17,911 nt of DNA from an uncultured Eubacteriales bacterium (GCA_934486755.1 CAKSQT010000037.1:1-17911), one strand, 5' to 3'; positions 7,136-15,150 are shown, numbered from the stretch's first letter. Notes: generated from the sequence alone by a model not told the origin. A program made the numbers and translations.

Positions 7136-7750
7136 ATGAAATCGAGAACTAAAAATATTATGATTGCAATGCTGGTTTATATAATAATCGGCATTGTTTT
7201 TGTTACTGTCGGATATTTCAGCCTTGCGTCAAATATGAATAAAAAGGTTGATAAAGCCGAAAGTCAAATACCTTATGCCGCAGATATGCCCGAAAACGCG
7301 GGAGTGCTGTTAAGTGTGTCGGGCAATGCGGTTTTCTTCTACCTTGATTTTGAAGGAAGCTCTGTTTCGGTCATTATACCGAACGGTACCGTAGGTAAAA
7401 ACGAATACGATTACTGCGGTTACCCTATTTCATACAGAATAGACGGCGATTACCAATTTGCGGCTGGCTTTATTGACAGATTTGGCGGATTGGACATTGA
7501 TCTGGGTGACGGCGCGATGAACTATTCGGGCGCGCAGATTACAGATATGCTGTCACGTACGGTTGAATATAACGAACTTTGCCGTAAAATAGTAACCGCC
7601 TTTTTTGATAAAGTATCGCGGTACGGCATAGAGCGCTCCGACCTTGTTTATATAATAGAAAACTGCAATACCGATCTAACGGTTCCTAAATGTTACTATT
7701 GGCCTAAGTATTTAAAAGAACTATCTGAAAATGTTGCTTTGGTTAATTAA
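7136..7750 (+). CDS. Single-pass membrane protein with a degenerate LCP (LytR-CpsA-Psr)-like domain
   Basis: I do not recognise this as a named family with certainty. The 204-residue protein has a short basic N-terminus, one transmembrane segment (about residues 8-31) and an exported domain. The exported part resembles LCP in order: GYPISYRIDGDYQFAAGFID followed by RFGGLDIDL (95-123), where LCP proteins have a 'lVDalGGVdV' block; NYSGAQITDMLSR (129-141) in place of 'LnGeqALaYvRsR'; a helical stretch with Arg150; and a late TDLT (179-182). The Arg-bearing 'IPRDT' of active LCP enzymes is IPNGT here (81-85), and the upstream 'RSDT' is absent. It therefore probably lacks LCP ligase activity. AGGTGAT (7124-7130) precedes ATG 7136. 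It is the last gene of the Asn T-box operon. Confidence 0.6.
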   Translation: MKSRTKNIMIAMLVYIIIGIVFVTVGYFSLASNMNKKVDKAESQIPYAADMPENAGVLLSVSGNAVFFYLDFEGSSVSVIIPNGTVGKNEYDYCGYPISYRIDGDYQFAAGFIDRFGGLDIDLGDGAMNYSGAQITDMLSRTVEYNELCRKIVTAFFDKVSRYGIERSDLVYIIENCNTDLTVPKCYYWPKYLKELSENVALVN

Positions 7751-7818
7751 TGAAAAAACTTAATATTATTAGGTAAAATCCTCATTAATATCCTTTTGTT
7801 AGGGGTTTACACTTTCCG

Positions 7819-7847
7819 TTGACAAATTGCCCGCGTATAGATATAAT
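7819..7847 (+). promoter_or_regulatory. Promoter for glnN
   Basis: A consensus -35 TTGACA (7819-7824) and a consensus -10 TATAAT (7842-7847) are spaced by 17 bases. Transcription should start near 7854, leaving a leader of about 42 bases. A small TCCGA/TCGGA hairpin (7869-7882) sits just before the ribosome site; I see no recognisable riboswitch. Only AT-rich, weakly paired sequence lies between 7751 and 7818. Confidence 0.85.
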
Positions 7848-7895
7848 AATATAGTTAAAAGTTTTAAATCCGATTTTTCGGAACGGAGGTATATT

Positions 7896-9986
7896 TTGGA
7901 TATAGTAAGCGAAATTTTCGGCAGTAATGTATTTAACGATTCCGTTATGCACGAACGCCTGCCGAGAGATACATACAACGCTCTTAAAAGCACAATAAAA
8001 GAAGGTAAGGGAATAGACAGTACCATAGCTGACGCAGTAGCCTCCGCTATGAAAGATTGGGCCATTGAAAAGGGCGCGACCCATTTTACACATTGGTTCC
8101 AGCCGCTCACAGGCATAACCGCCGAAAAACACGACAGTTTCATTTGCCCGACCGATGACGGACACGTTATAATGGAATTTTCGGGTAAGGAATTGATTAA
8201 AGGCGAGCCCGACGCGTCTTCTTTCCCGTCAGGCGGTCTTCGCGCGACCTTTGAAGCGCGCGGATATACTGCGTGGGATCCAAGCTCTTATGCCTTCGTT
8301 AAGGATAAAACCTTGTGCATACCCACGGCGTTTTGTTCATACTGCGGCGAAGCGCTGGACAAAAAAACGCCACTTTTGAGAAGTATGGACGCGGTTAATA
8401 AACAGTCGCTCCGTTTAGTTCATCTGCTCGGATATAACGACGTAAAGCGTATGAGCACTACCGTCGGACCTGAGCAGGAATATTTCCTTGTAGATAAAAA
8501 GATGTACGATAGGCGGCCCGATCTCATTTTCTGCGGCAGAACGCTTATAGGAACTATGCCTCCGAAAGGTCAGGAAATGGACGACCATTATTTTGGCGTA
8601 ATCAAACCGCGCGTTGCCGAATTTATGCGCGATCTTGATTGCGAGCTTTGGAAATTAGGCGTTCTTGCAAAGACCGAGCATAACGAGGTTGCTCCCGCAC
8701 AGCACGAGCTTGCTCCTATATTTACTACAACCAATATTGCGGCTGACCATAATCAGCTCACAATGGAAATGATGAAAAAGGTGGCGGAAAGACACGGCCT
8801 TGTCTGCTTGCTTCACGAAAAACCGTTTGACGGTGTGAACGGAAGCGGTAAACACAACAACTGGTCGATTACAACCGACACGGGAATTAATCTTTTGAAT
8901 CCTGGCAAAAAGCCTGACGAAAATATTTTGTTCCTTGTAACGCTTTCAGCGCTTATTAAAGCTGTTGATTTGCATCAGGATTTATTGCGGATATCGGTTG
9001 CCACCGCGGGCAATGATCACCGTCTCGGCGCAAATGAAGCGCCTCCTGCAATAATTTCTATGTTTTTGGGCGACGAACTGACCGCAATACTTGATTCAAT
9101 AGCTAACGGTTCGCATCATAACAGTACGGGTAAGGTCAATATGACTATCGGTTCAGACGTTATACCTTATATCAGGAAAGACAATACCGACAGAAACCGT
9201 ACTTCACCGTTTGCCTTTACAGGAAACAAGTTTGAGTTCAGAATGTTGGGCTCCGCGTCCTCTATTTCGGATACTAACGTTATGATAAACACAATGGTTG
9301 CCGACGTTTTTGCGGAATTTTCCGAAAGGCTTGAAGCCGCTGATGATAAAGCGGCAGAGGCTCGGGCAATTATCCGTGATACTTATAATGCCCATAAACG
9401 CATTTTGTTTGACGGCGACGGATATTCCGATGAGTGGCAGAAAGAAGCCGAAAAACGCGGATTGCTTAACCTCAAAAGCACGGTTGACGCCGTTCCGTTG
9501 CTTAAAACAAAGGAAAACATAGAATTGTTTGAACGTCACGGCGTTTTGAGTAAAGCGGAGATAGTTTCAAGGGTAGACATTAACCTTGAAAACTACGCTA
9601 AAAGTATCCATATTGAAGCGTTAACTCTTATTGATATGATGAACAGGGAAGTTATACCCGCTATAAGCGCTTATAACAATGTCCTCTGTGAAAATGTTTA
9701 TAACCGCCGCAGAATTTTTGAGAATGCCGACGTTTCTGTTGAAAACGAACTCATTTCAAGGCTTAGCGCCGCAAATTCTGAAATATATCACCTGACTGCT
9801 GATTTGAAAATGGCGGTTATGAGAGCGGAAAAGGTAACCGACCCTCTTGAAAAAGCAAGATATTATCACGATACCGTTCTTCGCCTGATGGAAGATATAC
9901 GCAGATATTCCGACAGCGCCGAAGCGGTAGTCCCGAAAAACGATTGGCCGTATCCGAGCTACGGCGATATGCTTTTCAGAATATAA
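7896..9986 (+). CDS. glnN: Glutamine synthetase type III
   Basis: ATP-dependent ligation of ammonia to glutamate, the main ammonium-assimilating step. The 696-residue length is that of the GSIII class (about 700), far longer than GSI. N-terminal GSIII signatures include GATHFTHWFQPLTG (residues 60-73), FSGKELIKGEPDASSFP and GLRATFEARGYTAWDP. The catalytic core shows GPEQEYFLVD (near 190), KTEHNEVAPAQHELAP (near 259) with metal-binding acidic residues, GVNGSGKHNNWS, and NRTSPFAFTGNKFEFR. A long helical C-terminal region follows, as usual. The start is TTG 7896, preceded by GGAGG (7885-7889) with six bases of spacing. An in-frame TTG at 7827 lies inside the promoter and upstream of the predicted transcript start. 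The gene is monocistronic, ending at a strong terminator. Confidence 0.96.
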   Translation: MDIVSEIFGSNVFNDSVMHERLPRDTYNALKSTIKEGKGIDSTIADAVASAMKDWAIEKGATHFTHWFQPLTGITAEKHDSFICPTDDGHVIMEFSGKELIKGEPDASSFPSGGLRATFEARGYTAWDPSSYAFVKDKTLCIPTAFCSYCGEALDKKTPLLRSMDAVNKQSLRLVHLLGYNDVKRMSTTVGPEQEYFLVDKKMYDRRPDLIFCGRTLIGTMPPKGQEMDDHYFGVIKPRVAEFMRDLDCELWKLGVLAKTEHNEVAPAQHELAPIFTTTNIAADHNQLTMEMMKKVAERHGLVCLLHEKPFDGVNGSGKHNNWSITTDTGINLLNPGKKPDENILFLVTLSALIKAVDLHQDLLRISVATAGNDHRLGANEAPPAIISMFLGDELTAILDSIANGSHHNSTGKVNMTIGSDVIPYIRKDNTDRNRTSPFAFTGNKFEFRMLGSASSISDTNVMINTMVADVFAEFSERLEAADDKAAEARAIIRDTYNAHKRILFDGDGYSDEWQKEAEKRGLLNLKSTVDAVPLLKTKENIELFERHGVLSKAEIVSRVDINLENYAKSIHIEALTLIDMMNREVIPAISAYNNVLCENVYNRRRIFENADVSVENELISRLSAANSEIYHLTADLKMAVMRAEKVTDPLEKARYYHDTVLRLMEDIRRYSDSAEAVVPKNDWPYPSYGDMLFRI

Positions 9987-9989
9987 AAT

Positions 9990-10033
9990 AAAAAAACAGC
10001 CTTTGCCCAATAAAACGGGCAAAGGCTGTTTTT
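9990..10033. terminator. Bidirectional intrinsic terminator between glnN and ireB
   Basis: A perfect 13-bp stem (arms 9996-10008 and 10017-10029, 8-base loop) is flanked by a T-run on the right (10029-10033) and an A-run on the left (9990-9996). It can therefore stop transcription of glnN on the plus strand and of the convergent ireB on the minus strand. Confidence 0.93.
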
Positions 10034-10049
10034 GCAGTTGTTTGGCTTG

Positions 10050-10295
10050 TTATGCAGTCAAATAATACCTCACAAGCGATTGCAAGAGTGTGTCTCTGTC
10101 AATACGCCGTATAAGATTGCGGGCGTTATTATGCGTTGTAATATAGGTCGGATCCTCAGATAGTATATAGCCGACTATTTGGTTGATAGGATTGTATCCT
10201 TTTTCCTTTAAAGCGTCATAAACAGCAGTCAAAATCTGTCTTATTTCCTGCTCGGTCTGGTTTTCCAAGGAAAAGGTCATTGTTCTGTCATTCAT
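10050..10295 (-). CDS. ireB: IreB family regulatory phosphoprotein (UPF0297)
   Basis: A small cytoplasmic protein of 81 residues. In Enterococcus faecalis, IreB is a substrate of the PASTA kinase IreK and affects cephalosporin tolerance. The family core is clear: KGYNPINQIVGYILSEDPTYI (about residues 32-52), NNARNLIRRIDRD, and the closing LVRYYL. Thr5 and Thr7 in MNDRTMTF sit where the enterococcal phospho-threonines lie, so kinase control is plausible but inferred. The start is ATG 10295, because AGGTG (minus strand, 10302-10306) is six bases upstream; an in-frame TTG at 10313 lies before that site. In many Firmicutes this gene sits with ruvX downstream of alaS. Here it follows pheT and has its own likely promoter. 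Confidence 0.93.
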   Translation of the reverse strand: MNDRTMTFSLENQTEQEIRQILTAVYDALKEKGYNPINQIVGYILSEDPTYITTHNNARNLIRRIDRDTLLQSLVRYYLTA

Positions 10296-10320
10296 ATATA
10301 ACACCTCACTCAATAAAGCT

Positions 10321-10349
10321 ATTGTATAACTTTATAAGAAAAATTTCAA
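10321..10349 (-). promoter_or_regulatory. Likely promoter for ireB
   Basis: On the minus strand, -35 TTGAAA (10349-10344) and -10 TACAAT (10326-10321) are separated by 17 bases. They lie in the 57-base gap between the pheT stop and the ireB start. Each hexamer is one base from consensus. Confidence 0.6.
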
Positions 10350-10352
10350 GAG

Positions 10353-12743
10353 TTATTTTCTTAAAACTGCCCCTGCGGATTCAAGATTTTTAATAATTTT
10401 GCTGTTTACACCGTCAATCTGCTCGTCGCTGAGCGTACCGTCGGCAGAACGAAGCCATACGCTGAAAGCAACGCTCTTCTTTCCGTCGGGTATTTGAGAT
10501 CCTGTATAAACATCGAAAAGCTCAATTTTTTCAAGAAGACGTCCGCCGCCGCTGACTATCGCCTTTTCAAGGGTGCCGACGGGTATATCGGCGTCGCAAA
10601 GCATTGCAAAGTCACGCTCAACAGCAGGGAATTTGGGAAGAGGCTTATATACCGTCTTGCGCTTTTTGATCTGCATTAATACGTCGAGCTTTATTTCGGC
10701 AACATATATTCTTGTTTCAATGCCGTAACTTTCGGCAACCGTCGGATGAACTTCGCCGAATACTGCGGCAACAACATTGTTTGCCTTTACAAGCGCCTGA
10801 CGTCCAGGGTGCAGATACGGCTCGTTTGAACGCTCATACTGCGTATGTGCGCCAAAGAGCTTTATCAACTCTTCTATTATGCCCTTTAAAGTGAAAAAAT
10901 CCTCGTTTTTGCCGTAAATACCGATAGACATTGTGGGTAATTCGTGCGGCTGTTCTTTAACAGGAAGTTCGTCCGCAATAAAGCGCTTGCTGATTTCATA
11001 AAATCTGCCGTCTTCTATTTTGCGGTTGATGTTTGTTGAGAGTACCGTCAGCATACTTGTAATAAGCTGTGTTCTCATTGTTGAATACTCGTCGCCGAGA
11101 GGATTGATAATCTTTATCTGGTTGCGGCGGTTATCGTTTTCATCAAGTAATAGCGTGTCTATTGCTTTTGAAGGAATGAAAGAATATGTCGTTGTTTCAT
11201 AAGCGCCAAGACCGCACATTAATGATTTTATCTTGTCGCACATAATGCGGTAGGGTAGCTTTTTGCCCCTTATAACGTCTCCGCGCATAGGAGTTCCGAC
11301 AATGTGATCATAACCGTATATTCTCATAACTTCCTCGGCAATGTCAGCGCGACCCTCAATGTCGTCGCGAATTGACGGCACGCTGCAAGTAAGCATATTG
11401 CCGCTTATGGTTGTGGCAATACCGAGACTGTTGAGTATTGAAACAATTTTTTCGTCAGGTACATCAACGCCAATAAGTTCAAGAACCTTGTCGGTGGTTA
11501 CATTGATTATACGGTTTTCAGGCAGACCGTTGTTGAGGTCAATCGCACCGTCTATTATATCGCCTGCGTCAAGCTCATTTATAAGTTGAAGCGCGCGTTC
11601 CATTGCATATTCAACATTAAGAATATCAACACCGCGTTCATAACGTCCGCTTGCTTCGGTTCGTAGTCCGATCGCGCGTGAGGTATGCCTTATACTGTCG
11701 CGGCGGAATTTGGCGGATTCAAGGAATAAGTCGGTTGTGTCAGCTTCTATTTCGCTTTCCTTTCCGCCCATAATTCCCGCAAGACAGGACGGCTTTTCAC
11801 CGTCTGCAATAACGAGCATATCGGTCGTTAATTTATGCTCAGTGCCGTCAAGCGTGGTTATGCTTTCGTTTTCCAAAGCGTTGCGTACTATTATTTTGTG
11901 CTGTGCTATGTCGTTGTAGTTAAACGCGTGCATCGGCTGTCCCGTTTCAAGCATAACAAAGTTAGTTATGTCAACAATGTTGTTTATCGGGCGCATACCC
12001 GATGCAATTATTGCTTTTTGCATCCAAGAGGGCGACGGCTTTATACGGAGGTTTTTAACCATACGTCCGATATATCTCGGGCAGAGATCGTAATTCCTTA
12101 CTTCAATGCTCATATAATCGGATATATTTTCGCCGACTGTATTATATTTCGGAACAGGAGCTGAAAACCTTGTACCGAGGACAACGCTTATCTCCTTTGC
12201 TACACCGAGAAAACAGTTACAGTCAGGTCGGTTAGCGGTAATTTTGAAGTCTATAATGCAGTCGTCAAGACCGAGAACGGTTCGCATATCAGTTCCGACG
12301 GGGTATTCGTCGCGCAGTATGAGTATGCCGTTCACGGACGCCCCCTCGTAATCCTCATCGGTAAGGCATAATTCGCCGCCTGAGCAGAGCATACCGTTTG
12401 ACTCAACACCGCGGAGCTTACCTGCTTTAATGTGTGCGCCGTTAGGAAGATAACTGTCGTCAAGAGCGGCGGGAACTAAATCTCCCTCTTTAATGTTCTG
12501 CGCGCCTGTTACTATCTGAACAGGCTCTTGTGTGCCTATGTCCATACTGCATATCTGCAAATGGTCGCTGTTTTCGTGCGGAGTGATCTTTGCGATACGG
12601 GCGGCTACAACGTTAATTAGCTTATCGCCCTGTTTTTCAATGCTCTCAACCTCAAAGCCTGCCATAACCATACGGTCGCACAGTTCCTCAACGGGAACGT
12701 TTATATCTACATAGTGTTTTAACTGATTAAGTGATATTTTCAT
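10353..12743 (-). CDS. pheT: Phenylalanyl-tRNA synthetase beta subunit
   Basis: The tRNA-binding and editing subunit of the alpha2-beta2 PheRS. The 796-residue length is standard. Domains in order: an N-terminal part followed by a tRNA-binding OB fold (about residues 40-150; VVAARIAKITPHENSDHLQ and SNGMLCSGGELCL), the B3/B4 editing domain (about 210-390; NRPDCNCFLGVAKE before it, ITNFVMLETGQPMHAF within), the B5 domain (about 400-475), the catalytic-like core, and a C-terminal FDX-ACB domain (about 700-796; LPKFPAVERDFAML). ATG 12743 is preceded by AGGAGG (12756-12751), which overlaps the pheS stop codon, so pheS and pheT form a tight pair under the Phe T-box. Confidence 0.97.
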   Translation of the reverse strand: MKISLNQLKHYVDINVPVEELCDRMVMAGFEVESIEKQGDKLINVVAARIAKITPHENSDHLQICSMDIGTQEPVQIVTGAQNIKEGDLVPAALDDSYLPNGAHIKAGKLRGVESNGMLCSGGELCLTDEDYEGASVNGILILRDEYPVGTDMRTVLGLDDCIIDFKITANRPDCNCFLGVAKEISVVLGTRFSAPVPKYNTVGENISDYMSIEVRNYDLCPRYIGRMVKNLRIKPSPSWMQKAIIASGMRPINNIVDITNFVMLETGQPMHAFNYNDIAQHKIIVRNALENESITTLDGTEHKLTTDMLVIADGEKPSCLAGIMGGKESEIEADTTDLFLESAKFRRDSIRHTSRAIGLRTEASGRYERGVDILNVEYAMERALQLINELDAGDIIDGAIDLNNGLPENRIINVTTDKVLELIGVDVPDEKIVSILNSLGIATTISGNMLTCSVPSIRDDIEGRADIAEEVMRIYGYDHIVGTPMRGDVIRGKKLPYRIMCDKIKSLMCGLGAYETTTYSFIPSKAIDTLLLDENDNRRNQIKIINPLGDEYSTMRTQLITSMLTVLSTNINRKIEDGRFYEISKRFIADELPVKEQPHELPTMSIGIYGKNEDFFTLKGIIEELIKLFGAHTQYERSNEPYLHPGRQALVKANNVVAAVFGEVHPTVAESYGIETRIYVAEIKLDVLMQIKKRKTVYKPLPKFPAVERDFAMLCDADIPVGTLEKAIVSGGGRLLEKIELFDVYTGSQIPDGKKSVAFSVWLRSADGTLSDEQIDGVNSKIIKNLESAGAVLRK

Positions 12744-12755
12744 ATTTATCCCTCC

Positions 12756-13781
12756 TTAAAACTGTTCAAGGAAACGTTTGTCATTCTCGAAAAGAAGACG
12801 TATATCGCTGATTTTGTAACGCGTCGTTGTAATTCGGTCAAGACCGATACCAAAAGCAAATCCCGTGTACTCGTCTGGATCTATTCCACAGCTTTTCAGC
12901 ACGTTCGGGTGAACCATACCAGCGCCGAGAATTTCAATCCAACCGCTACCCTTGCATACGCGGCAGCCCTTTCCGCCGCACTCGCTGCAAGTAACGTCAA
13001 CTTCAACAGACGGTTCGGTAAACGGGAAGAAGGAGGGACGGAATTTAACCTTTGTTTCAGGTCCGTATATTTCGTGAGCAAACTGCTCCAAAACGCCCTT
13101 TAAGTCGCACATTGTAACGCCCTTGTCAACAACAAGACCCTCAATCTGATGGAAAACAGGGGAGTGGGTTGCGTCAACCTCGTCGGCACGATAAACCCTG
13201 CCGGGGCATATTACGCGAATAGGGGGTTTTCTTGTTTCCATTGTGCGTATCTGCGCCGCAGAAGTCTGTGTGCGGAGCAACAGATTTTCGCTGAGATAAA
13301 ATGTATCCTGCATATCGCGCGCAGGGTGGTCTGCGGGAACATTAAGACATTCAAAGTTGTAATGGTCGGTCTCAACCTCAGGACCGTCTACAACGTCAAA
13401 TCCCATTGACCTGAAAATATCAATAACATCGTCAAGCACGGTGTTAAGCGGGTGTATTTTGCCTGGTGCGGTGACCTTGGCAGGCATAGTAATATCAACT
13501 GTTTCAGCCTTTAACTTTAATTCGGTGGCTTTGAGCTGTAACTCATTCTTTTTCTGATTAATAAGATCTTCAACCTTGCGCTTTGCCTCGTTTACAAGCT
13601 GACCCATAACGGGACGTTCTTCGGGTGAAAGAGAACCCATTTGTTTTAAAATTGCAGTTAGTTCACCTTTTTTCCCGAGATATTTTACACGCAGATCGTC
13701 AATTTCTTTTTCGGTTGCAGAATTGTCAATAGCCGCTTTTGCCGCCGCGCGTATTGCTTCGAGCTTTTCTTTCAATTTCAT
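12756..13781 (-). CDS. pheS: Phenylalanyl-tRNA synthetase alpha subunit
   Basis: The catalytic subunit of PheRS, which charges tRNA-Phe. The 341-residue protein has an N-terminal coiled-coil (about residues 1-90; YLGKKGELTAIL inside it) and then the class II core. The core shows HPLNTVLDDV, HYNFECLNVPADHPARDMQDTF, LLRTQTSAAQIR, FRPSFFPFTEPSVEVDV and GFAFGIGLDR. A CxxCxxxxCxxC cluster before GSGWIEILGAGMV matches Gram-positive PheS. The start is ambiguous: GGAGG (13789-13785) abuts two tandem ATG codons at 13784 and 13781, and an in-frame TTG at 13775 has better spacing. I take 13781. A longer frame reaching 13871 would run through the T-box terminator and is rejected. Confidence 0.96.
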   Translation of the reverse strand: MKLKEKLEAIRAAAKAAIDNSATEKEIDDLRVKYLGKKGELTAILKQMGSLSPEERPVMGQLVNEAKRKVEDLINQKKNELQLKATELKLKAETVDITMPAKVTAPGKIHPLNTVLDDVIDIFRSMGFDVVDGPEVETDHYNFECLNVPADHPARDMQDTFYLSENLLLRTQTSAAQIRTMETRKPPIRVICPGRVYRADEVDATHSPVFHQIEGLVVDKGVTMCDLKGVLEQFAHEIYGPETKVKFRPSFFPFTEPSVEVDVTCSECGGKGCRVCKGSGWIEILGAGMVHPNVLKSCGIDPDEYTGFAFGIGLDRITTTRYKISDIRLLFENDKRFLEQF

Positions 13782-13793
13782 CATCCTCCGTAA

Positions 13794-13830
13794 TAAAAAA
13801 ATAAACTTCGCCCCTGAAAAGGGACGAAGT
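13794..13830 (-). terminator. Intrinsic terminator of the Phe T-box
   Basis: An 11-bp stem with one G-U pair (arms 13820-13830 and 13805-13815, tetraloop) is followed on the minus strand by a run of seven T (13800-13794) just before the pheS ribosome site. It is the alternative structure to the T-box antiterminator. Confidence 0.88.
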
Positions 13831-14045
13831 GAAAATATAAACTCCGCGGTACCACCCAGATTTTCGCTCAAAGAGCAAACACTCTTTCGACCTGTAACGG
13901 GGTCAACACCGTCGGCGCCTACTGTTATTTCAACGCCGCCGCTCAGAAGTGAACTTCAAAATGCCATAACACCGAAATCCCTCACAGCCAAGGGGATAAC
14001 TCTCTTAGGTTTTTGGCAGATCTACTTTTCTTCGTCAACGCATTT
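13794..14045 (-). promoter_or_regulatory. T-box leader, tRNA-Phe specific, controlling pheST
   Basis: The canonical T-box core GGGTGGTACCGCGG lies on the minus strand at 13857-13844. Stem I contains AAGAGAGTT and a specifier loop reading GAAG-TTC-A, with TTC (Phe codon) at 13953-13951. The UGGN bulge is TGGT (13854-13851), complementary to ACCA, which fits the A discriminator of tRNA-Phe. The codon, the bulge and the downstream pheS agree. The 5' edge is set by the predicted transcript start. Confidence 0.95.
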
Positions 14046-14051
14046 AACAGC

Positions 14052-14080
14052 ATTATAACATCTAATATTATTTTTTTCAA
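14052..14080 (-). promoter_or_regulatory. Promoter for the pheST T-box operon
   Basis: On the minus strand, -35 TTGAAA (14080-14075) and -10 TATAAT (14057-14052) are separated by 17 bases. They begin eleven bases after the stop codon of the upstream aldo/keto reductase gene; I see no terminator between the two. Confidence 0.82.
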
Positions 14081-14090
14081 GTGTTTTTTA

Positions 14091-15074
14091 TTATAATGCA
14101 GTTATTGCGTCAATTTCGGTTATTTCCTCGGTGCTGAACTCAGGAGCGCCTATAATTCCCAAATTTTCCTTTATCTGTTCAGGGCTCGACGCGCCTATAA
14201 GCACGCTTGTAATGTCGGAGTCTTTAAGAACCCAAGAAAGCGACATCTGCGCCAAGGTCTGGCCGCGCTTTTTTGCAATCTCATTCAGCTTTTTCGCTTT
14301 TTCTATTTTAATTTCAGTATCATCATACATACTGTTTCTTGAAAATCTGCTGCCAGCGGGTATGCCGTTTAAATAACGTCCCGCAAGAATACCCTGTTCG
14401 AGCGGTGAAAAAACTATGGTGCCCGTTCCGTTTGATTTTGACGCTTTTTTAAGACCGTTTATCTCAATTCTCCTGTCAAGAATAGAGTAACGGTTTTGGT
14501 TTATGATAAAAGGACATTTTAACTCTCTTAATATGCCTGCCGCTTTCAACATAGTCGAGCCGTCGTAATTTGATAATCCTACATAAAGCGCTTTGCCGCT
14601 TGTAACAATTTGCGATAGTGCAAGCATAGTTTCTTCAAGCGGGGTTTCGGGATCCATTCTGTGATGATAGAAAATATCAACATAGTCAAGACCCATTCTC
14701 ATAAGGCTTTGATCAAGGCTTGCTATCAGATATTTACGGCTGCCGTGATCCCCGTAAGGACCGTCCCACATCGTATAACCAGCCTTTGTACTGATTATAA
14801 GCTCGTCGCGGTATTTTTTAAGATCGCTTTTAAGAATACTGCCGAAATTAATTTCAGCGGAGCCTGGGACAGGACCGTAGTTGTTGGCAAGGTCAAAGTG
14901 AGTGATGCCGTTGTCAAAAGCCGTAAACAGCATACTTTTCATATTTGAAACGTCTGCCTTGCTGCCGAAGTTCTGCCAAAGCCCCAAAGAAATTACAGGC
15001 AGTTTAAGTCCCGAATTTCCGCATCGGTTGTATACCATATTGTCATATCTGAAATTATCAGCCGTGTATTCCAT
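14091..15074 (-). CDS. Aldo/keto reductase, YghZ-like (L-glyceraldehyde 3-phosphate reductase type)
   Basis: An NAD(P)H-dependent reductase with a (beta/alpha)8 barrel. The 327-residue protein closely resembles E. coli YghZ in several blocks: YNRCGNSGLKLPVISLGLW (residues 15-33), THFDLANNYGPVPGSAE (58-74), ISTKAGYTMWDGPYG (94-108), and GLDYVDIFYHHRMD. The expected catalytic tetrad is present as Asp61, Tyr66, Lys97 and His138. The cofactor-end block TSVLIGASSPEQIKENL lies near the C-terminus. YghZ reduces L-glyceraldehyde 3-phosphate and methylglyoxal, but the substrate here is inferred only. ATG 15074 has AAGGAG (15089-15084) nine bases upstream; an in-frame TTG at 15083 is rejected because it touches that site. 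Confidence 0.92.
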   Translation of the reverse strand: MEYTADNFRYDNMVYNRCGNSGLKLPVISLGLWQNFGSKADVSNMKSMLFTAFDNGITHFDLANNYGPVPGSAEINFGSILKSDLKKYRDELIISTKAGYTMWDGPYGDHGSRKYLIASLDQSLMRMGLDYVDIFYHHRMDPETPLEETMLALSQIVTSGKALYVGLSNYDGSTMLKAAGILRELKCPFIINQNRYSILDRRIEINGLKKASKSNGTGTIVFSPLEQGILAGRYLNGIPAGSRFSRNSMYDDTEIKIEKAKKLNEIAKKRGQTLAQMSLSWVLKDSDITSVLIGASSPEQIKENLGIIGAPEFSTEEITEIDAITAL

Positions 15075-15105
15075 ATTGAGCAACTCCTTTTTCTTTTATG
15101 TCCCG

Positions 15106-15134
15106 ATTTTATATTTCTTTCAAATTAAAGTCAA
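15106..15134 (-). promoter_or_regulatory. Likely promoter for the aldo/keto reductase
   Basis: On the minus strand, -35 TTGACT (15134-15129) and -10 TAAAAT (15111-15106) are separated by 17 bases, in the 76-base gap after the TIGR04086 gene. The reductase can therefore be transcribed on its own. Confidence 0.6.
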
Positions 15135-15150
15135 TATGAAAAATTACGTT

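Noticed and set aside
7746..7789. AT-rich inverted repeat (ATTAATGA/TCATTAAT) after the LCP-like gene
   Set aside because: The loop is long, the stem is AT-only apart from one pair, and no clean T-run follows; it is not convincing as a terminator.
10296..10313. TTG start six codons upstream for ireB
   Set aside because: It precedes and includes the AGGTG site that serves ATG 10295; the shorter form matches the usual family length of about 80 residues.
13782..13871. Upstream in-frame extension of pheS
   Set aside because: It would run through the T-box core and terminator hairpin, has no ribosome site, and adds sequence unlike PheS.
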